Shown piece after piece: positions 25,801 to 33,491 of a stretch of DNA of 34,965 nt. The translations under genes and the position numbers were made by a program. The DNA lies in assembly GCA_022567895.1 (NCBI GenBank), contig JADFGC010000005.1:1-34965 (forward strand). The letters run 5' to 3'. Position 1 is the stretch's first letter. Every line of letters begins with the position of its first letter. The notes under the pieces were generated by a model that was not told the DNA's origin, did not search any database, and saw only the letters and a list, made by a program, of their open reading frames with translations. This stretch comes from DRGT01 sp022567895. Its GTDB lineage: Archaea > Thermoproteota > Nitrososphaeria > Nitrososphaerales > Nitrosopumilaceae.

Positions 25801-27159
25801 TTGTCAGCCTGTGATAGGGCAATTGATTATGCTAAATCAAAAGGCATTGATGAATGCGAAGCAGTTTCTGTAAAAAGAAAAATCATCACCATAAGAATTA
25901 CAGATTCACAAATTGCTGAAGCAAAGCAGAATCAAGAAGAATCAATTGGAATAAGAATTTTTCATACTAAGAAAATTTCATCGGCGCAAACTTCCATTTT
26001 AGAAAATTTCAAAAATTCCATTGATCAAGCATTAGAGTTATCCAATCTTACAAAATCAAAGCCATTTTGGAGAAGCTTGCCTTTTGAATTTAAGAAAAGG
26101 TCACTTGAAGGGGTTTTTGATGAAAAACTAAAAGAAATCACAGGTAGTCAAGCATCTGACATTGCTCAATCAATGATTGATTCTTCAGAAAATCCAAAAA
26201 TTAATTCTATTTCAGGTGCACTAAATATTGTCTCAGAAGAATTTACAATTTCTAATACAAATAATCTTAGATGCATAGATGATGCAACATACATTTCGGG
26301 AACAATCAATGCAGATTCAAATGAGGGAAATCTTCCAGTAAGTGGAATTGGTCAAGCATCTTGTAGAACATTAGATAACTTTTCACCAAAACAAATTGGA
26401 GAAGATGCAAAAAACATGTGCATTAATTCCATTAATCCTCAACAATGTGAATTTGATACTTGTTCAGTTATTTTTGAGCCATATTCTGTTGGAGAGATTC
26501 TTTCCTTTGTTCTTTCATCAAACTTTAATCGTAAAACATATTCAGAGAAACGCAGTTGTTTCTCTGAAAAAATAGATGATGTTATAGCTGCTGAGAATTT
26601 TAGTTTAATTGATGATCCGCATTCTCCAGAAGGAGTTGGAAGTAAATCTTTTGATGATGAAGGAGTTCCAACGAAAATTTTACCTTTGATTGAAAATGGA
26701 GTTTTCAAAAACGTTTATTCTGATTCGTATAATGCGTTTAAAGAAAACAAAGAATCATCAGGTAATGCTCTAAGACCAGGGTCTCCAATGGGACGCAGTG
26801 CTGAACCTATTCCTATACTAGGAACTCATAATCTTAGAATTAAAAATGGTAATTTTTCACGTGATGAAATTATCAAAGAAACAAAAAAAGGTATCTTGAT
26901 TGGACGATTATGGTATACTTATGCAGTAAATCCAATCAAAGGAGATTTTTCATGTACTGCTCGAAGTGGAATTAGAATTATTCAGGATGGCGAAATCAAA
27001 AATCCAGGAAAGCCTGTTAGAATTGTTCACAACATTACAAATTTGTTGCAAAATATTTCCGCCATCGGAAATAATGCTAGAAATGTTCTGCAGTGGGCAT
27101 CTTTGCCATCTATTTGCCCAAGTGTTAGAGTAGAAGATGTCAAATTAACCATAATTTAG
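25801..27159 (+). CDS. TldE/PmbA family protein (TldD/PmbA metalloprotease partner)
   Basis: The 452-aa protein follows the TldD/PmbA pattern: an N-terminal alpha/beta part with EESIGIRIF, and a C-terminal part with VIFEPYSVGEILSF, DDPHSPEGVGSKSFDDEGVPT and SGNALRPGSPMG. I see no HExxxH zinc-protease motif, so it is the non-catalytic TldE/PmbA side that pairs with TldD. Such pairs process small peptides and ribosomal peptide natural products in bacteria. The start is TTG at 25801, immediately after the cofH TAA, so it is translationally coupled. Its partner TldD is not in the window. Confidence 0.87.
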   Translation: MSACDRAIDYAKSKGIDECEAVSVKRKIITIRITDSQIAEAKQNQEESIGIRIFHTKKISSAQTSILENFKNSIDQALELSNLTKSKPFWRSLPFEFKKRSLEGVFDEKLKEITGSQASDIAQSMIDSSENPKINSISGALNIVSEEFTISNTNNLRCIDDATYISGTINADSNEGNLPVSGIGQASCRTLDNFSPKQIGEDAKNMCINSINPQQCEFDTCSVIFEPYSVGEILSFVLSSNFNRKTYSEKRSCFSEKIDDVIAAENFSLIDDPHSPEGVGSKSFDDEGVPTKILPLIENGVFKNVYSDSYNAFKENKESSGNALRPGSPMGRSAEPIPILGTHNLRIKNGNFSRDEIIKETKKGILIGRLWYTYAVNPIKGDFSCTARSGIRIIQDGEIKNPGKPVRIVHNITNLLQNISAIGNNARNVLQWASLPSICPSVRVEDVKLTII

Positions 27160-27172
27160 AGAGATTTTGAGG

Positions 27173-28105
27173 CTAAAAAACGAAGGTTGCAACTAGATAA
27201 ACAAAGTATGCTATTATGAGACCTATTCCAATTGGTCTTGTAATCAAACCAGTTTTCATGACAATAAACAAAACAAGTGCAAATCCAATCATTACAGCAT
27301 AATCTACAAAAACTTCAGACACAACTGTTATTCCTGCAATTGTAGCACCAATTCCCATGATCATCAAAATATTATAGATATTACTTCCAATGATGTTTCC
27401 AATTCCAATATCAGTATGACCTTTACGAATTGCAATTATTGATGTAATCAATTCAGGAAGTGATGTTCCAATTGCAATCACAGTTATTCCGATAATTCTT
27501 TCTGAAAGTCCAAATGATTCCGCTAAAATTACTGCGTTATCTATAGTCAGTATGGCACCAAAATATAACAAAGCAATTCCTATGGCTATAAATCCAATTG
27601 AGCGCGGATAGATATTTTTTTTCTGAATACTTTCATCTACGTTATTAACTCTTTGTTTTTTAATATCTCTGTAAATAAAAACTGTGAAAATAATTAGTGA
27701 AACAATTAGTAAAATACCATCATATTGTGAGATTTCACCATCAATAGATAACGCAATTAATAATAGCGAAACTCCAATCATTATTGGTACTTCTTTTCGT
27801 ATGGTTATTTTATTGACAACTAGTGGAGCAATAATTGCAGCGATGCCAACGACCATACCAACATTAGCTATATTGCTTCCAATTACATTTCCTAGAATTA
27901 TTGCACTATGTTCGCCAGCTGCTGCGATGCTTGCGGCTAACTCTGGGGTTGATGTTCCATATGCAACAACTGTCATACCAATAATTAATTTACTAATTCC
28001 AAGTTTTTTTGCAATTGAGACACCACCATCTACTAAATAGTGTCCACCAACACACAACATGACAATTCCAACTATCGTTAGTACTGCATTGATGGCAATT
28101 TCCAT
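27173..28105 (-). CDS. Calcium/cation antiporter (CaCA family, YrbG-like)
   Basis: The protein (about 310 aa) has ten or so membrane helices and two inverted copies of the CaCA alpha repeat, GMTVVAYGTSTPELAAS...GNVIGSNIANV and GITVIAIGTSLPELITS...GNIIGSNIYNI. The GTSxPE and GNxxGSN motifs line the ion path. It should exchange Na+ or H+ for Ca2+. I start it at ATG 28105 because CCTTTAAAC is about 26 nt upstream, giving a leaderless mRNA. A GTG at 28123 would add six residues. It is divergent from the winged-helix gene. Confidence 0.9.
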   Translation of the reverse strand: MEIAINAVLTIVGIVMLCVGGHYLVDGGVSIAKKLGISKLIIGMTVVAYGTSTPELAASIAAAGEHSAIILGNVIGSNIANVGMVVGIAAIIAPLVVNKITIRKEVPIMIGVSLLLIALSIDGEISQYDGILLIVSLIIFTVFIYRDIKKQRVNNVDESIQKKNIYPRSIGFIAIGIALLYFGAILTIDNAVILAESFGLSERIIGITVIAIGTSLPELITSIIAIRKGHTDIGIGNIIGSNIYNILMIMGIGATIAGITVVSEVFVDYAVMIGFALVLFIVMKTGLITRPIGIGLIIAYFVYLVATFVF

Positions 28106-28259
28106 GCTTGTTGATAAAATCACATTTGTTTAAAGGGACATTCTTACGCATAATTCACCATTTTAACAATCAAAGTAGATTTGTCCACAATCTCAAAAGG
28201 TGTAAAAAAATAACCTTGATGGATCAACAAAGCTCGAGTTTAAGATTAATAAGGTAATA

Positions 28260-28275
28260 TACTGTACAGTACTGT
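28260..28275. promoter_or_regulatory. Overlapping palindromic operator (ACTGT/ACAGT half-sites) just before the regulator gene
   Basis: TACTGTACAGTA (28260-28271) and ACAGTACTGT (28266-28275) are both perfect palindromes that share their middle half-site. Three alternating ACTGT/ACAGT units are placed between the TATA-like ATTAATAAGG and the start codon. Protein bound here would block the polymerase. The neighbouring winged-helix gene is the obvious candidate to bind it (autoregulation), but this is inference. Confidence 0.5.
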
Positions 28276-28623
28276 ATGATGAGAGCACGATTAACCTACG
28301 TACCCATAGAGGTAGCCGATCAATTCGAAGATTTTATCATAAAAAGAGGCGAACAGGTCCTAGATGCTGTCAAAGCAAGGACACGTGACTATAGCACACT
28401 ATCTCTGCTAAAGTTGTTGTACCAACTAAGAGGAAACCCATTGACATTTTCTAATTTATACTCTAAATCAAAGATCAGAATGAAAAAATCGTTTCTAAAC
28501 TATCTGCATCTTTGTGTAAATTATAATTTCATTAAAAAAGAACCAGTTGGATCTAATGTGATCTATTCTATTACCGACAAGGGTAGAACGATGTTAGGTT
28601 TGTTCATGCAAAAAAGTAATTAG
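28276..28623 (+). CDS. Winged-helix transcriptional regulator, 115 aa
   Basis: The N-terminal part (RARLTYVPIEVADQFEDFI) looks like a dimer/effector region. The remaining about 60 residues form a winged helix: YSTLSLLKLLYQLRGNPLTFSNLYSKS, then MKKSFLNYLHLCVNYNFIKKE, then a wing VGSNVIYSITDKGRTML. The first ATG (28276) immediately follows the operator palindrome; a second ATG is one codon later. TATA-like ATTAATAAGG is about 26 nt upstream. The target is unknown; autorepression is likely from the operator position. A PAC2-family gene follows after 22 bp and may be co-regulated. Confidence 0.75.
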   Translation: MMRARLTYVPIEVADQFEDFIIKRGEQVLDAVKARTRDYSTLSLLKLLYQLRGNPLTFSNLYSKSKIRMKKSFLNYLHLCVNYNFIKKEPVGSNVIYSITDKGRTMLGLFMQKSN

Positions 28624-28645
28624 ACTGAAAATTTTGATGTAAAGA

Positions 28646-29374
28646 GTGCAAGGTGTATTTCCAGAAGCAGAAGTTTATGAAATAAACAAAGTCAAACTTA
28701 AAAGCCCAATAATTTTTGCTGGTTTTGTAGGAGCAGGGCTGGTTGGTTCCATAGCAATTGAATGTATGATAAAAAAATTGCAAATGAAAGAAATTGCATA
28801 TATGAGATCAAAATATCTTCCCCCATCGACAGTCTTTATGAATGGCAGATTGCGCCACCCATTCCGTTTTTATGCAAACAAAGAAGGGACTGTTTGTGCA
28901 ATAATTTGTGAAATAACACTACGGATGGAAGGCTTGTACACAATTGCAGGTACAATTTTAGATTGGGCCAAAGAAAAAGGATCAAATGAAATCATAATTC
29001 TGGATGGGGTTGCAAGTGATGCACATGATAATAAAGCATATTGTGCTGCAGAAGAAGATCTTTGTAGAGTTATGGCTGATAAAAACATCAACATCATTCC
29101 TCATGGTTTTATTACTGGTATTGCAGGTGGAATTCTTAATGAATGTTTGATAAGAGAAATTCAAGGAATAGCTTTGTTAGTCAAAGCAAACGCAATAATT
29201 CCTGATCCTGATGCGGCGGTCACTATAATTGAGGCAGTAAATAGATTATATGAAATGCAAATTGACACTACGGATCTGAAAAAAGAAAAGGAGAAAATTG
29301 CTGCTGAATTAGAAGAGCTTTCTAAAAAATATCTTCAGCACAAAAAAGAAGAATCTTCTGATATGTACATGTAA
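28646..29374 (+). CDS. Proteasome assembly chaperone family protein (PAC2)
   Basis: The 242-aa protein has the PAC2 pattern: PIIFAGFVGAGLVGSIAIE (20-38), KYLPPSTVFMNGRLRHPFRF, NEIIILDGVASDA, HGFITGIAGGILNECL and LVKANAIIPDPDAAV. A charged coiled coil follows (about 205-235). The last three residues are Met-Tyr-Met, which fits the HbYX (hydrophobic-Tyr-any) motif that inserts into the proteasome alpha ring. The start is GTG at 28646, 22 bp after the winged-helix gene. The role in proteasome assembly is by family; HbYX docking is inferred. Confidence 0.85.
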   Translation: MQGVFPEAEVYEINKVKLKSPIIFAGFVGAGLVGSIAIECMIKKLQMKEIAYMRSKYLPPSTVFMNGRLRHPFRFYANKEGTVCAIICEITLRMEGLYTIAGTILDWAKEKGSNEIIILDGVASDAHDNKAYCAAEEDLCRVMADKNINIIPHGFITGIAGGILNECLIREIQGIALLVKANAIIPDPDAAVTIIEAVNRLYEMQIDTTDLKKEKEKIAAELEELSKKYLQHKKEESSDMYM

Positions 29375-29424
29375 AATTCAGCTCTAAGCAAATTCTTTTA
29401 TTCGCATCAAGACCGACTCAACTT

Positions 29425-30447
29425 ATGGTCTTAACCTACAAAAAAGCAGGTGTAGATATAACAAAAATTAAAAAAAGTCAAGCCACGATTGGCAAAATTA
29501 TTGAATCCACACATAAATTGCAAAGTAAAGCAAAAGTTGTTCATGGTTTTGGCCATTATGCAGGTATTACTGAATTACCTGGAAAGATGATGTTAGCTAT
29601 CCATACAGATGGAGTTGGGACAAAGGTTCTCATTGCAAATAAAATGAAAAAGTACGACACTGTTGGAATTGATTGCATTGCGATGAATGTAAATGATATA
29701 ATATGTATTGGTGCCACGCCAATTTCTTTTGTTGATTATATTGCTGCAAACAAAAATGATCAGAAAATTTTTAAAAAAATTGTTGAAGGTCTGGTAAAAG
29801 GAGCTAAAAAGGCCGGAGTTCCTATAGTTGGAGGCGAAACTGCAATAATGCCAGATCTATTTGCAGGTAATGGTTTCTCATTTGACTTGGCAGGAATGGT
29901 TGTTGGTTTGTTATCAAAAAAACAGATGGTTCTTGGAAAATCAATCAAAAAAGGTGACGTAATAATTGGCGCAAAAAGCAGTGGATTGCATTCAAATGGA
30001 TACACATTAGCAAGAAAGGCTTTACTTTCAAAATATTCTTTAAAAAGTAAGATCAAAGGGATTGGTGTTTTAGGAAATGCACTTCTAACTCCAACTGAAA
30101 TCTATGTAAAACCTGTTTTAGAAATTATTCAAAAATGTAATGTTCATGGATTGGCACATATCACTGGAGGTTCATTTACAAAGCTTTTGAGATTAAAGAA
30201 AATTGGTTATGATTTAGATTCATTGCCAAAGCCACCTACAATAATGCAATTAATTGAAGAGCAAGGAGTAAAGAGCTTAGAAATGTACAAGACCTTTAAC
30301 ATGGGTGTTGGATTTTGTGTAGTAGCTCCTAAAAATGAAGAAAAAAGGATAAACTCGATTTTCAAAAAATATGGAATGAAAAGCAAAAGAGTTGGACAAA
30401 TAATAGAAAGGAAAGGAGTTTTTGTGAATTCTCTTAAACTTGCATAA
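29425..30447 (+). CDS. purM: Phosphoribosylformylglycinamidine cyclo-ligase (AIR synthetase) PurM
   Basis: The 340-aa enzyme closes the imidazole ring of purines (FGAM + ATP to AIR). It carries TYKKAGVDI at the start, GFGHYAGI, the ATP/metal site HTDGVGTKVLIA, GIDCIAMNVNDIICIGA, VGGETAIMPD and SGLHSNGYTLARKAL, all in normal order. The length is typical. It starts at ATG 29425, with a short T/A-rich promoter region after the PAC2 gene. No other pur gene is in the window, so the pathway genes are scattered. Confidence 0.95.
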   Translation: MVLTYKKAGVDITKIKKSQATIGKIIESTHKLQSKAKVVHGFGHYAGITELPGKMMLAIHTDGVGTKVLIANKMKKYDTVGIDCIAMNVNDIICIGATPISFVDYIAANKNDQKIFKKIVEGLVKGAKKAGVPIVGGETAIMPDLFAGNGFSFDLAGMVVGLLSKKQMVLGKSIKKGDVIIGAKSSGLHSNGYTLARKALLSKYSLKSKIKGIGVLGNALLTPTEIYVKPVLEIIQKCNVHGLAHITGGSFTKLLRLKKIGYDLDSLPKPPTIMQLIEEQGVKSLEMYKTFNMGVGFCVVAPKNEEKRINSIFKKYGMKSKRVGQIIERKGVFVNSLKLA

Positions 30448-30531
30448 TGAAACAGAATTATTTTGTTAAATTTCATAACTGGTTTCGTCTTATATATTCC
30501 CCAATCATGACCTAAATGGAGCCTGATTAGA

Positions 30532-31944
30532 ATGCAGCAAACTATGATCATAGGTGGAATTGTGCTTGTTGTCATAATCGCTATGCTGTTCACATTACCC
30601 GATATGATTGGGTTAGAGTTTACAATTGCAATGTCATTGACCCTGTCAGTTTTGATGGGGATTTATGTGATTTTAGTTACTGAGGCGATACACAGAACAT
30701 CACTTGTGATGATAGGTGCACTCTTCATTATCATTATTCTAATTTACACTGGTCTAATACCTGCACATGATACTGTTGACTTTGTAATAGGGGCTATTGA
30801 TTTCAACACAATTGGATTACTTTTAGGAATGATGATAATTGTTGGAATTCTTGGAGAGACAGGAGTTTTTCAGTATATAGGAATTCAAGCAGCAAAATTG
30901 TCCAAAGGAAATGTTTGGAAGCTGATGGTATTGTTGTCAGTTATTACAGCAGTTGGTTCTGCATTTTTGGACAATGTTACTATGGTTCTTCTAATCGTTC
31001 CTGTAACCATTTCTGTTGCAAGAGTTCTGAACATAAATCCAATACCTTTAATTCTTGCTGAAATTTTTGCATCAAACGTTGGCGGTGCTTCTACCCTCAT
31101 TGGTGATCCACCTAACATCATGATTGCATCTGCTGCGAATATTGATTTTATCAGTTTTGCATACCACATGACTCCAGAAGTTATTATCACATTTGCAGCA
31201 TCATTCTTAATTCTTAGAATCATGTTTAGAAAAGACCTCAAACAAAAACCTGAGCACATAGAGAAACTTATGCAAATTGATGCAAAAAAGGAAATCAAAG
31301 ATGTGGCGCTCCTCAAAAAAAGTGTGATAGTTCTTCTCGGAGTGGTTATCGCATTTATGTTCCATGGATTTCTGGATTTGGAGGTATCCATTATTGCTCT
31401 GGCTGGTGCCGCAATTCTTTTGGTAATTACAAGATTGAACCCAGCAAAAGCATTTACTCATGTAGAATGGCCTACCTTGATTTTTTTCGCAGGATTATTC
31501 ATTATTGTATCAGGTGTTGAATTAACAGGAGCACTCGAACTCTTTGCTCATGAAATAGTTAATGTAACTGGTGGTAATTTTGAAGCTACTTCAGTCCTGA
31601 TTATCTGGTCAGCAGCATTTGCTTCAGCATTTGTTGACAATATCCCCTATACTGCCACAATGATTCCAATTATTGAAAACATTTCACTAGACCCAATCAT
31701 AGCAAGTTCGTTAGCGAATTTTTCGTTCAATCCTTTGTGGTATGCTTTAGCAATAGGTGCAGATTTTGGAGGAAATGGAACTTTAATTGGTGCTAGCGCA
31801 AATCTTGTCGCTATTGCAGTTGCTGAAAGGCACGGTTATCGCATGTTTTTCAAAGATTTCATCATAAAAGGAATGCCATATATGATTGCAACAGTAGCAA
31901 TTGGTACAGGAGTATTTTTGGTAAGATTGATGCTAAATGTATAA
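30532..31944 (+). CDS. ArsB/NhaD-type ion transporter (CitMHS/SLC13-like superfamily)
   Basis: The 470-aa protein has about 11-12 membrane helices. Family landmarks are FNTIGLLLGMMIIVGILGETGVFQ, SAFLDNVTMVLLIVPVT (first re-entrant loop), NVGGASTLIGDPPNIMIAS and its repeat FVDNIPYTATMIPII with NGTLIGASANLVAI. The duplicated DN...GDPPN/GASAN motifs form the ion-binding site. It may exchange Na+/H+ or export an oxyanion; sequence does not settle which. CTTATATATTC at 30488-30498 is a clear TATA box and a leader with TGGAG precedes the ATG. Confidence 0.85.
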   Translation: MQQTMIIGGIVLVVIIAMLFTLPDMIGLEFTIAMSLTLSVLMGIYVILVTEAIHRTSLVMIGALFIIIILIYTGLIPAHDTVDFVIGAIDFNTIGLLLGMMIIVGILGETGVFQYIGIQAAKLSKGNVWKLMVLLSVITAVGSAFLDNVTMVLLIVPVTISVARVLNINPIPLILAEIFASNVGGASTLIGDPPNIMIASAANIDFISFAYHMTPEVIITFAASFLILRIMFRKDLKQKPEHIEKLMQIDAKKEIKDVALLKKSVIVLLGVVIAFMFHGFLDLEVSIIALAGAAILLVITRLNPAKAFTHVEWPTLIFFAGLFIIVSGVELTGALELFAHEIVNVTGGNFEATSVLIIWSAAFASAFVDNIPYTATMIPIIENISLDPIIASSLANFSFNPLWYALAIGADFGGNGTLIGASANLVAIAVAERHGYRMFFKDFIIKGMPYMIATVAIGTGVFLVRLMLNV

Positions 31945-31984
31945 CAATTTCTTTGTCTTTTTGTTTAACAGTTCGTATCAAATG

Positions 31985-32068
31985 TTAATTTGTCTCTTCT
32001 AATTCTTCCAATTCTTCTGCCTCTGATGTGCTTCTATTTGGGCGAATTGGAACAAAAATGATTGTCAT
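31985..32068 (-). CDS. Acidic microprotein, 27 aa (related to the one at 33209-33373)
   Basis: ATG at 32068 opens a 27-residue frame beginning MTIIFVPIRPNRST and ending in an acidic Glu/Leu repeat (EELEELEET). The IF-V/I-P-x-RP-x-R/K-ST core is shared with the 54-aa protein at 33209-33373. CTTATACTG on the minus strand lies 27-35 nt upstream, so the gene can be transcribed on its own within the 63-bp gap after the carbonic-anhydrase-like gene. No known family comes to mind. The match to a second locus is what raises it above chance. Confidence 0.5.
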   Translation of the reverse strand: MTIIFVPIRPNRSTSEAEELEELEETN

Positions 32069-32130
32069 TTTACGTCAATTACAACCAAAGGATAACAGTA
32101 TAAGCGTATTTCGAACAAGTGGTTCATAAT

Positions 32131-32514
32131 TCATTCATCTACTTGTTCAATTTTCCACTGATCATTAACCCATACTCCAATAACCTTAACAGGAAAATTC
32201 CAAGATTTTATAATGTTGATTGATTTTTTTATTTGTGTTAGATGTTCTTCTTTTGATACAGGATTTGCTGCACAATCATAATGTCCTGCAATAACTATCA
32301 GTGATGAATTGTGGGCTTTTATGGAGATGAGAAGTTTTGATTTTATATGATCTATTTTGACATAATCCACTTCCAGTAATACTTTATCAGAACCAGGCTC
32401 TGTTATTACATCAACATAATCTACAGAATGGTTTTCTTTAATCCAATCAGAAACAGGGGCTTGGGTTCTTCCATCTATACAATTAATTGCAGTACCAAAT
32501 TTACCAGATACCAT
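32131..32514 (-). CDS. Small beta-carbonic-anhydrase-like protein, 127 aa
   Basis: The protein has the beta-CA metal and catalytic pattern in short form: INCIDGR (C12, then D14-x-R16 dyad) and AGHYDCAANP (H78-x-x-C81). These would give Cys-His-Cys zinc ligands plus the Asp-Arg pair. At 127 aa it is much smaller than the usual 170-220. DVITEPGSDKVL and the IVIAGH strand fit the Rossmann-like core. It could interconvert CO2 and bicarbonate, useful for the bicarbonate-fixing carbon cycle of ammonia-oxidising archaea, or have another reaction. Activity is not proven. Confidence 0.65.
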   Translation of the reverse strand: MVSGKFGTAINCIDGRTQAPVSDWIKENHSVDYVDVITEPGSDKVLLEVDYVKIDHIKSKLLISIKAHNSSLIVIAGHYDCAANPVSKEEHLTQIKKSINIIKSWNFPVKVIGVWVNDQWKIEQVDE

Positions 32515-32594
32515 AATAATTCATTTTATTGAGGTTGTTTATGTGTTCCAAGTGTACAGTGAATGCAAATATCATAAAACAAATTTCACACATC

Positions 32595-32711
32595 TCATAG
32601 TTCAAAATTAAAGTCAAAGCCTTTGTGTTGTTCATCACAAAATGAGCATTTTCGTTTCTTATTGTCAATGATTATGCCAGTACAGCCACACCTACATTTA
32701 CAGGTAGACAT
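32595..32711 (-). CDS. Cys-rich metal-binding microprotein, 38 aa
   Basis: ATG at 32711 encodes 38 residues with six Cys: CKCRCGC near 4-10, then CSFC at 22-25, with DEQHKGF after it. The clustered CxCxCxC plus CxxC layout is fit for zinc, copper or iron. CTTAAATATCG lies about 28 nt upstream on the minus strand, giving a leaderless promoter. It sits between the DUF6659-like gene (24 bp upstream) and the carbonic-anhydrase-like gene (80 bp downstream). I recognise no family. A small metal buffer or zinc finger is possible. Confidence 0.6.
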   Translation of the reverse strand: MSTCKCRCGCTGIIIDNKKRKCSFCDEQHKGFDFNFEL

Positions 32712-32735
32712 GTTTACTATTACTTGGCAAGTTTC

Positions 32736-33116
32736 TTAAATATCGCTATTAATCCAAATTTTCATTACTTTCTTAGCTGTTTGATCAAGGTCAACGTTTG
32801 GTTGTGCTGACACCATAAGAATCGCATTATCTAATGGGAAACTCATAACAACTACGTGTTCTCTTCGAGAGGCAGAATATTTTACAGGTCCCAAACCATA
32901 ATCAAAATCTTTTCTAGTGGTGACCCTCAGAACAAGCTCCATGTACATTTTTCTTCTATCCTCTTCATCTTCAAGTGGTGTTAGGCCTTCTTTCATGCCA
33001 CCCGCAATCAGATTTCCCATTGGATTTATTACACCTGCAAACCTGATTTCTGGTTCTTGCAATAACCTCATACAACCTTGCTGATACGAGGTTTGGGATT
33101 TTTCAAGAGAAGACAT
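32736..33116 (-). CDS. DUF6659-like protein, 126 aa
   Basis: The sequence has FAGVINPMGNLIAGGMKEGL (26-45), MYMELVLRVTTRKDFDYGLGPVKYSASRREHVVVMSFPLDNAILMVSA, a pattern resembling roadblock/LC7-like sensor folds: a first strand with FxGVxxxxGxxxA, and a later VxSxPxxxxxxLxVS. I assign it to the DUF6659 group of archaeal proteins by recollection, with moderate confidence. CTTTTATATTG about 26-30 nt upstream gives a leaderless start. It stands in a run of small minus-strand genes. Roadblock folds often partner small GTPases or signalling proteins, but no partner is adjacent. Confidence 0.65.
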   Translation of the reverse strand: MSSLEKSQTSYQQGCMRLLQEPEIRFAGVINPMGNLIAGGMKEGLTPLEDEEDRRKMYMELVLRVTTRKDFDYGLGPVKYSASRREHVVVMSFPLDNAILMVSAQPNVDLDQTAKKVMKIWINSDI

Positions 33117-33208
33117 AGATCATTTTTCCTTGTAACACAATATAAAAGTAATATTAATTATCAAATGAGACAACAACAGCTTATTACCAAACTGTCTATT
33201 AATCATAA

Positions 33209-33373
33209 TTAATCTTCTTTTTCTTTATCTTCATCCTTTTCTTCGGATTGCCCAAAACCAATTCTTTTCTTTTTGGTCCTGAGATATTCTAAATCTTCAT
33301 CATCTAAATCTTCATCATCTAATTCTGATTCATGAGTACTTTTTGAGGGCCTACGTGGAATGAAGATCTTCAT
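33209..33373 (-). CDS. Acidic microprotein, 54 aa (related to the one at 31985-32068)
   Basis: ATG at 33373 encodes 54 residues beginning MKIFIPRRPSKSTHESEL. An acidic repeat follows (DDEDLDDEDLEY), then a basic patch (LRTKKKRIGFG) and a charged tail (EEKDEDKEKED). The first 18 residues match the start of the 27-aa protein at 31985-32068: IF-hydrophobic-P-x-RP-x-basic-ST-x-E. A TATA-like ATATTAAATTC is about 24 nt upstream on the minus strand. The alternation of acid and base is typical of small adaptors or anti-nucleic-acid tails; the function is unknown. Confidence 0.6.
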   Translation of the reverse strand: MKIFIPRRPSKSTHESELDDEDLDDEDLEYLRTKKKRIGFGQSEEKDEDKEKED

Positions 33374-33389
33374 GAGAATAACACGATTT

Positions 33390-33401
33390 CGAATTTAATA
33401 T
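33390..33401. promoter_or_regulatory. A/T-rich TATA-like element upstream of the 54-aa microprotein
   Basis: CGAATTTAATAT is a TATA-like sequence about 24 nt upstream of the minus-strand ATG 33373. It is nearly symmetric and could also serve a short plus-strand frame from 33419, so the direction is not certain. Confidence 0.4.
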
Positions 33402-33491
33402 CAACATGTGTGTGTAGATTGAAAGGAACAGTTCAAAACGAGGATGAACAAGGTGAAATCTCAGGAATTTGTGAATCTGTCATATTAATTT

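Noticed and set aside
30885..31391. Minus-strand 168-aa open frame inside the ArsB/NhaD transporter gene
   Set aside because: Antisense shadow of a strongly conserved membrane protein; the composition is an artefact of the opposite strand.
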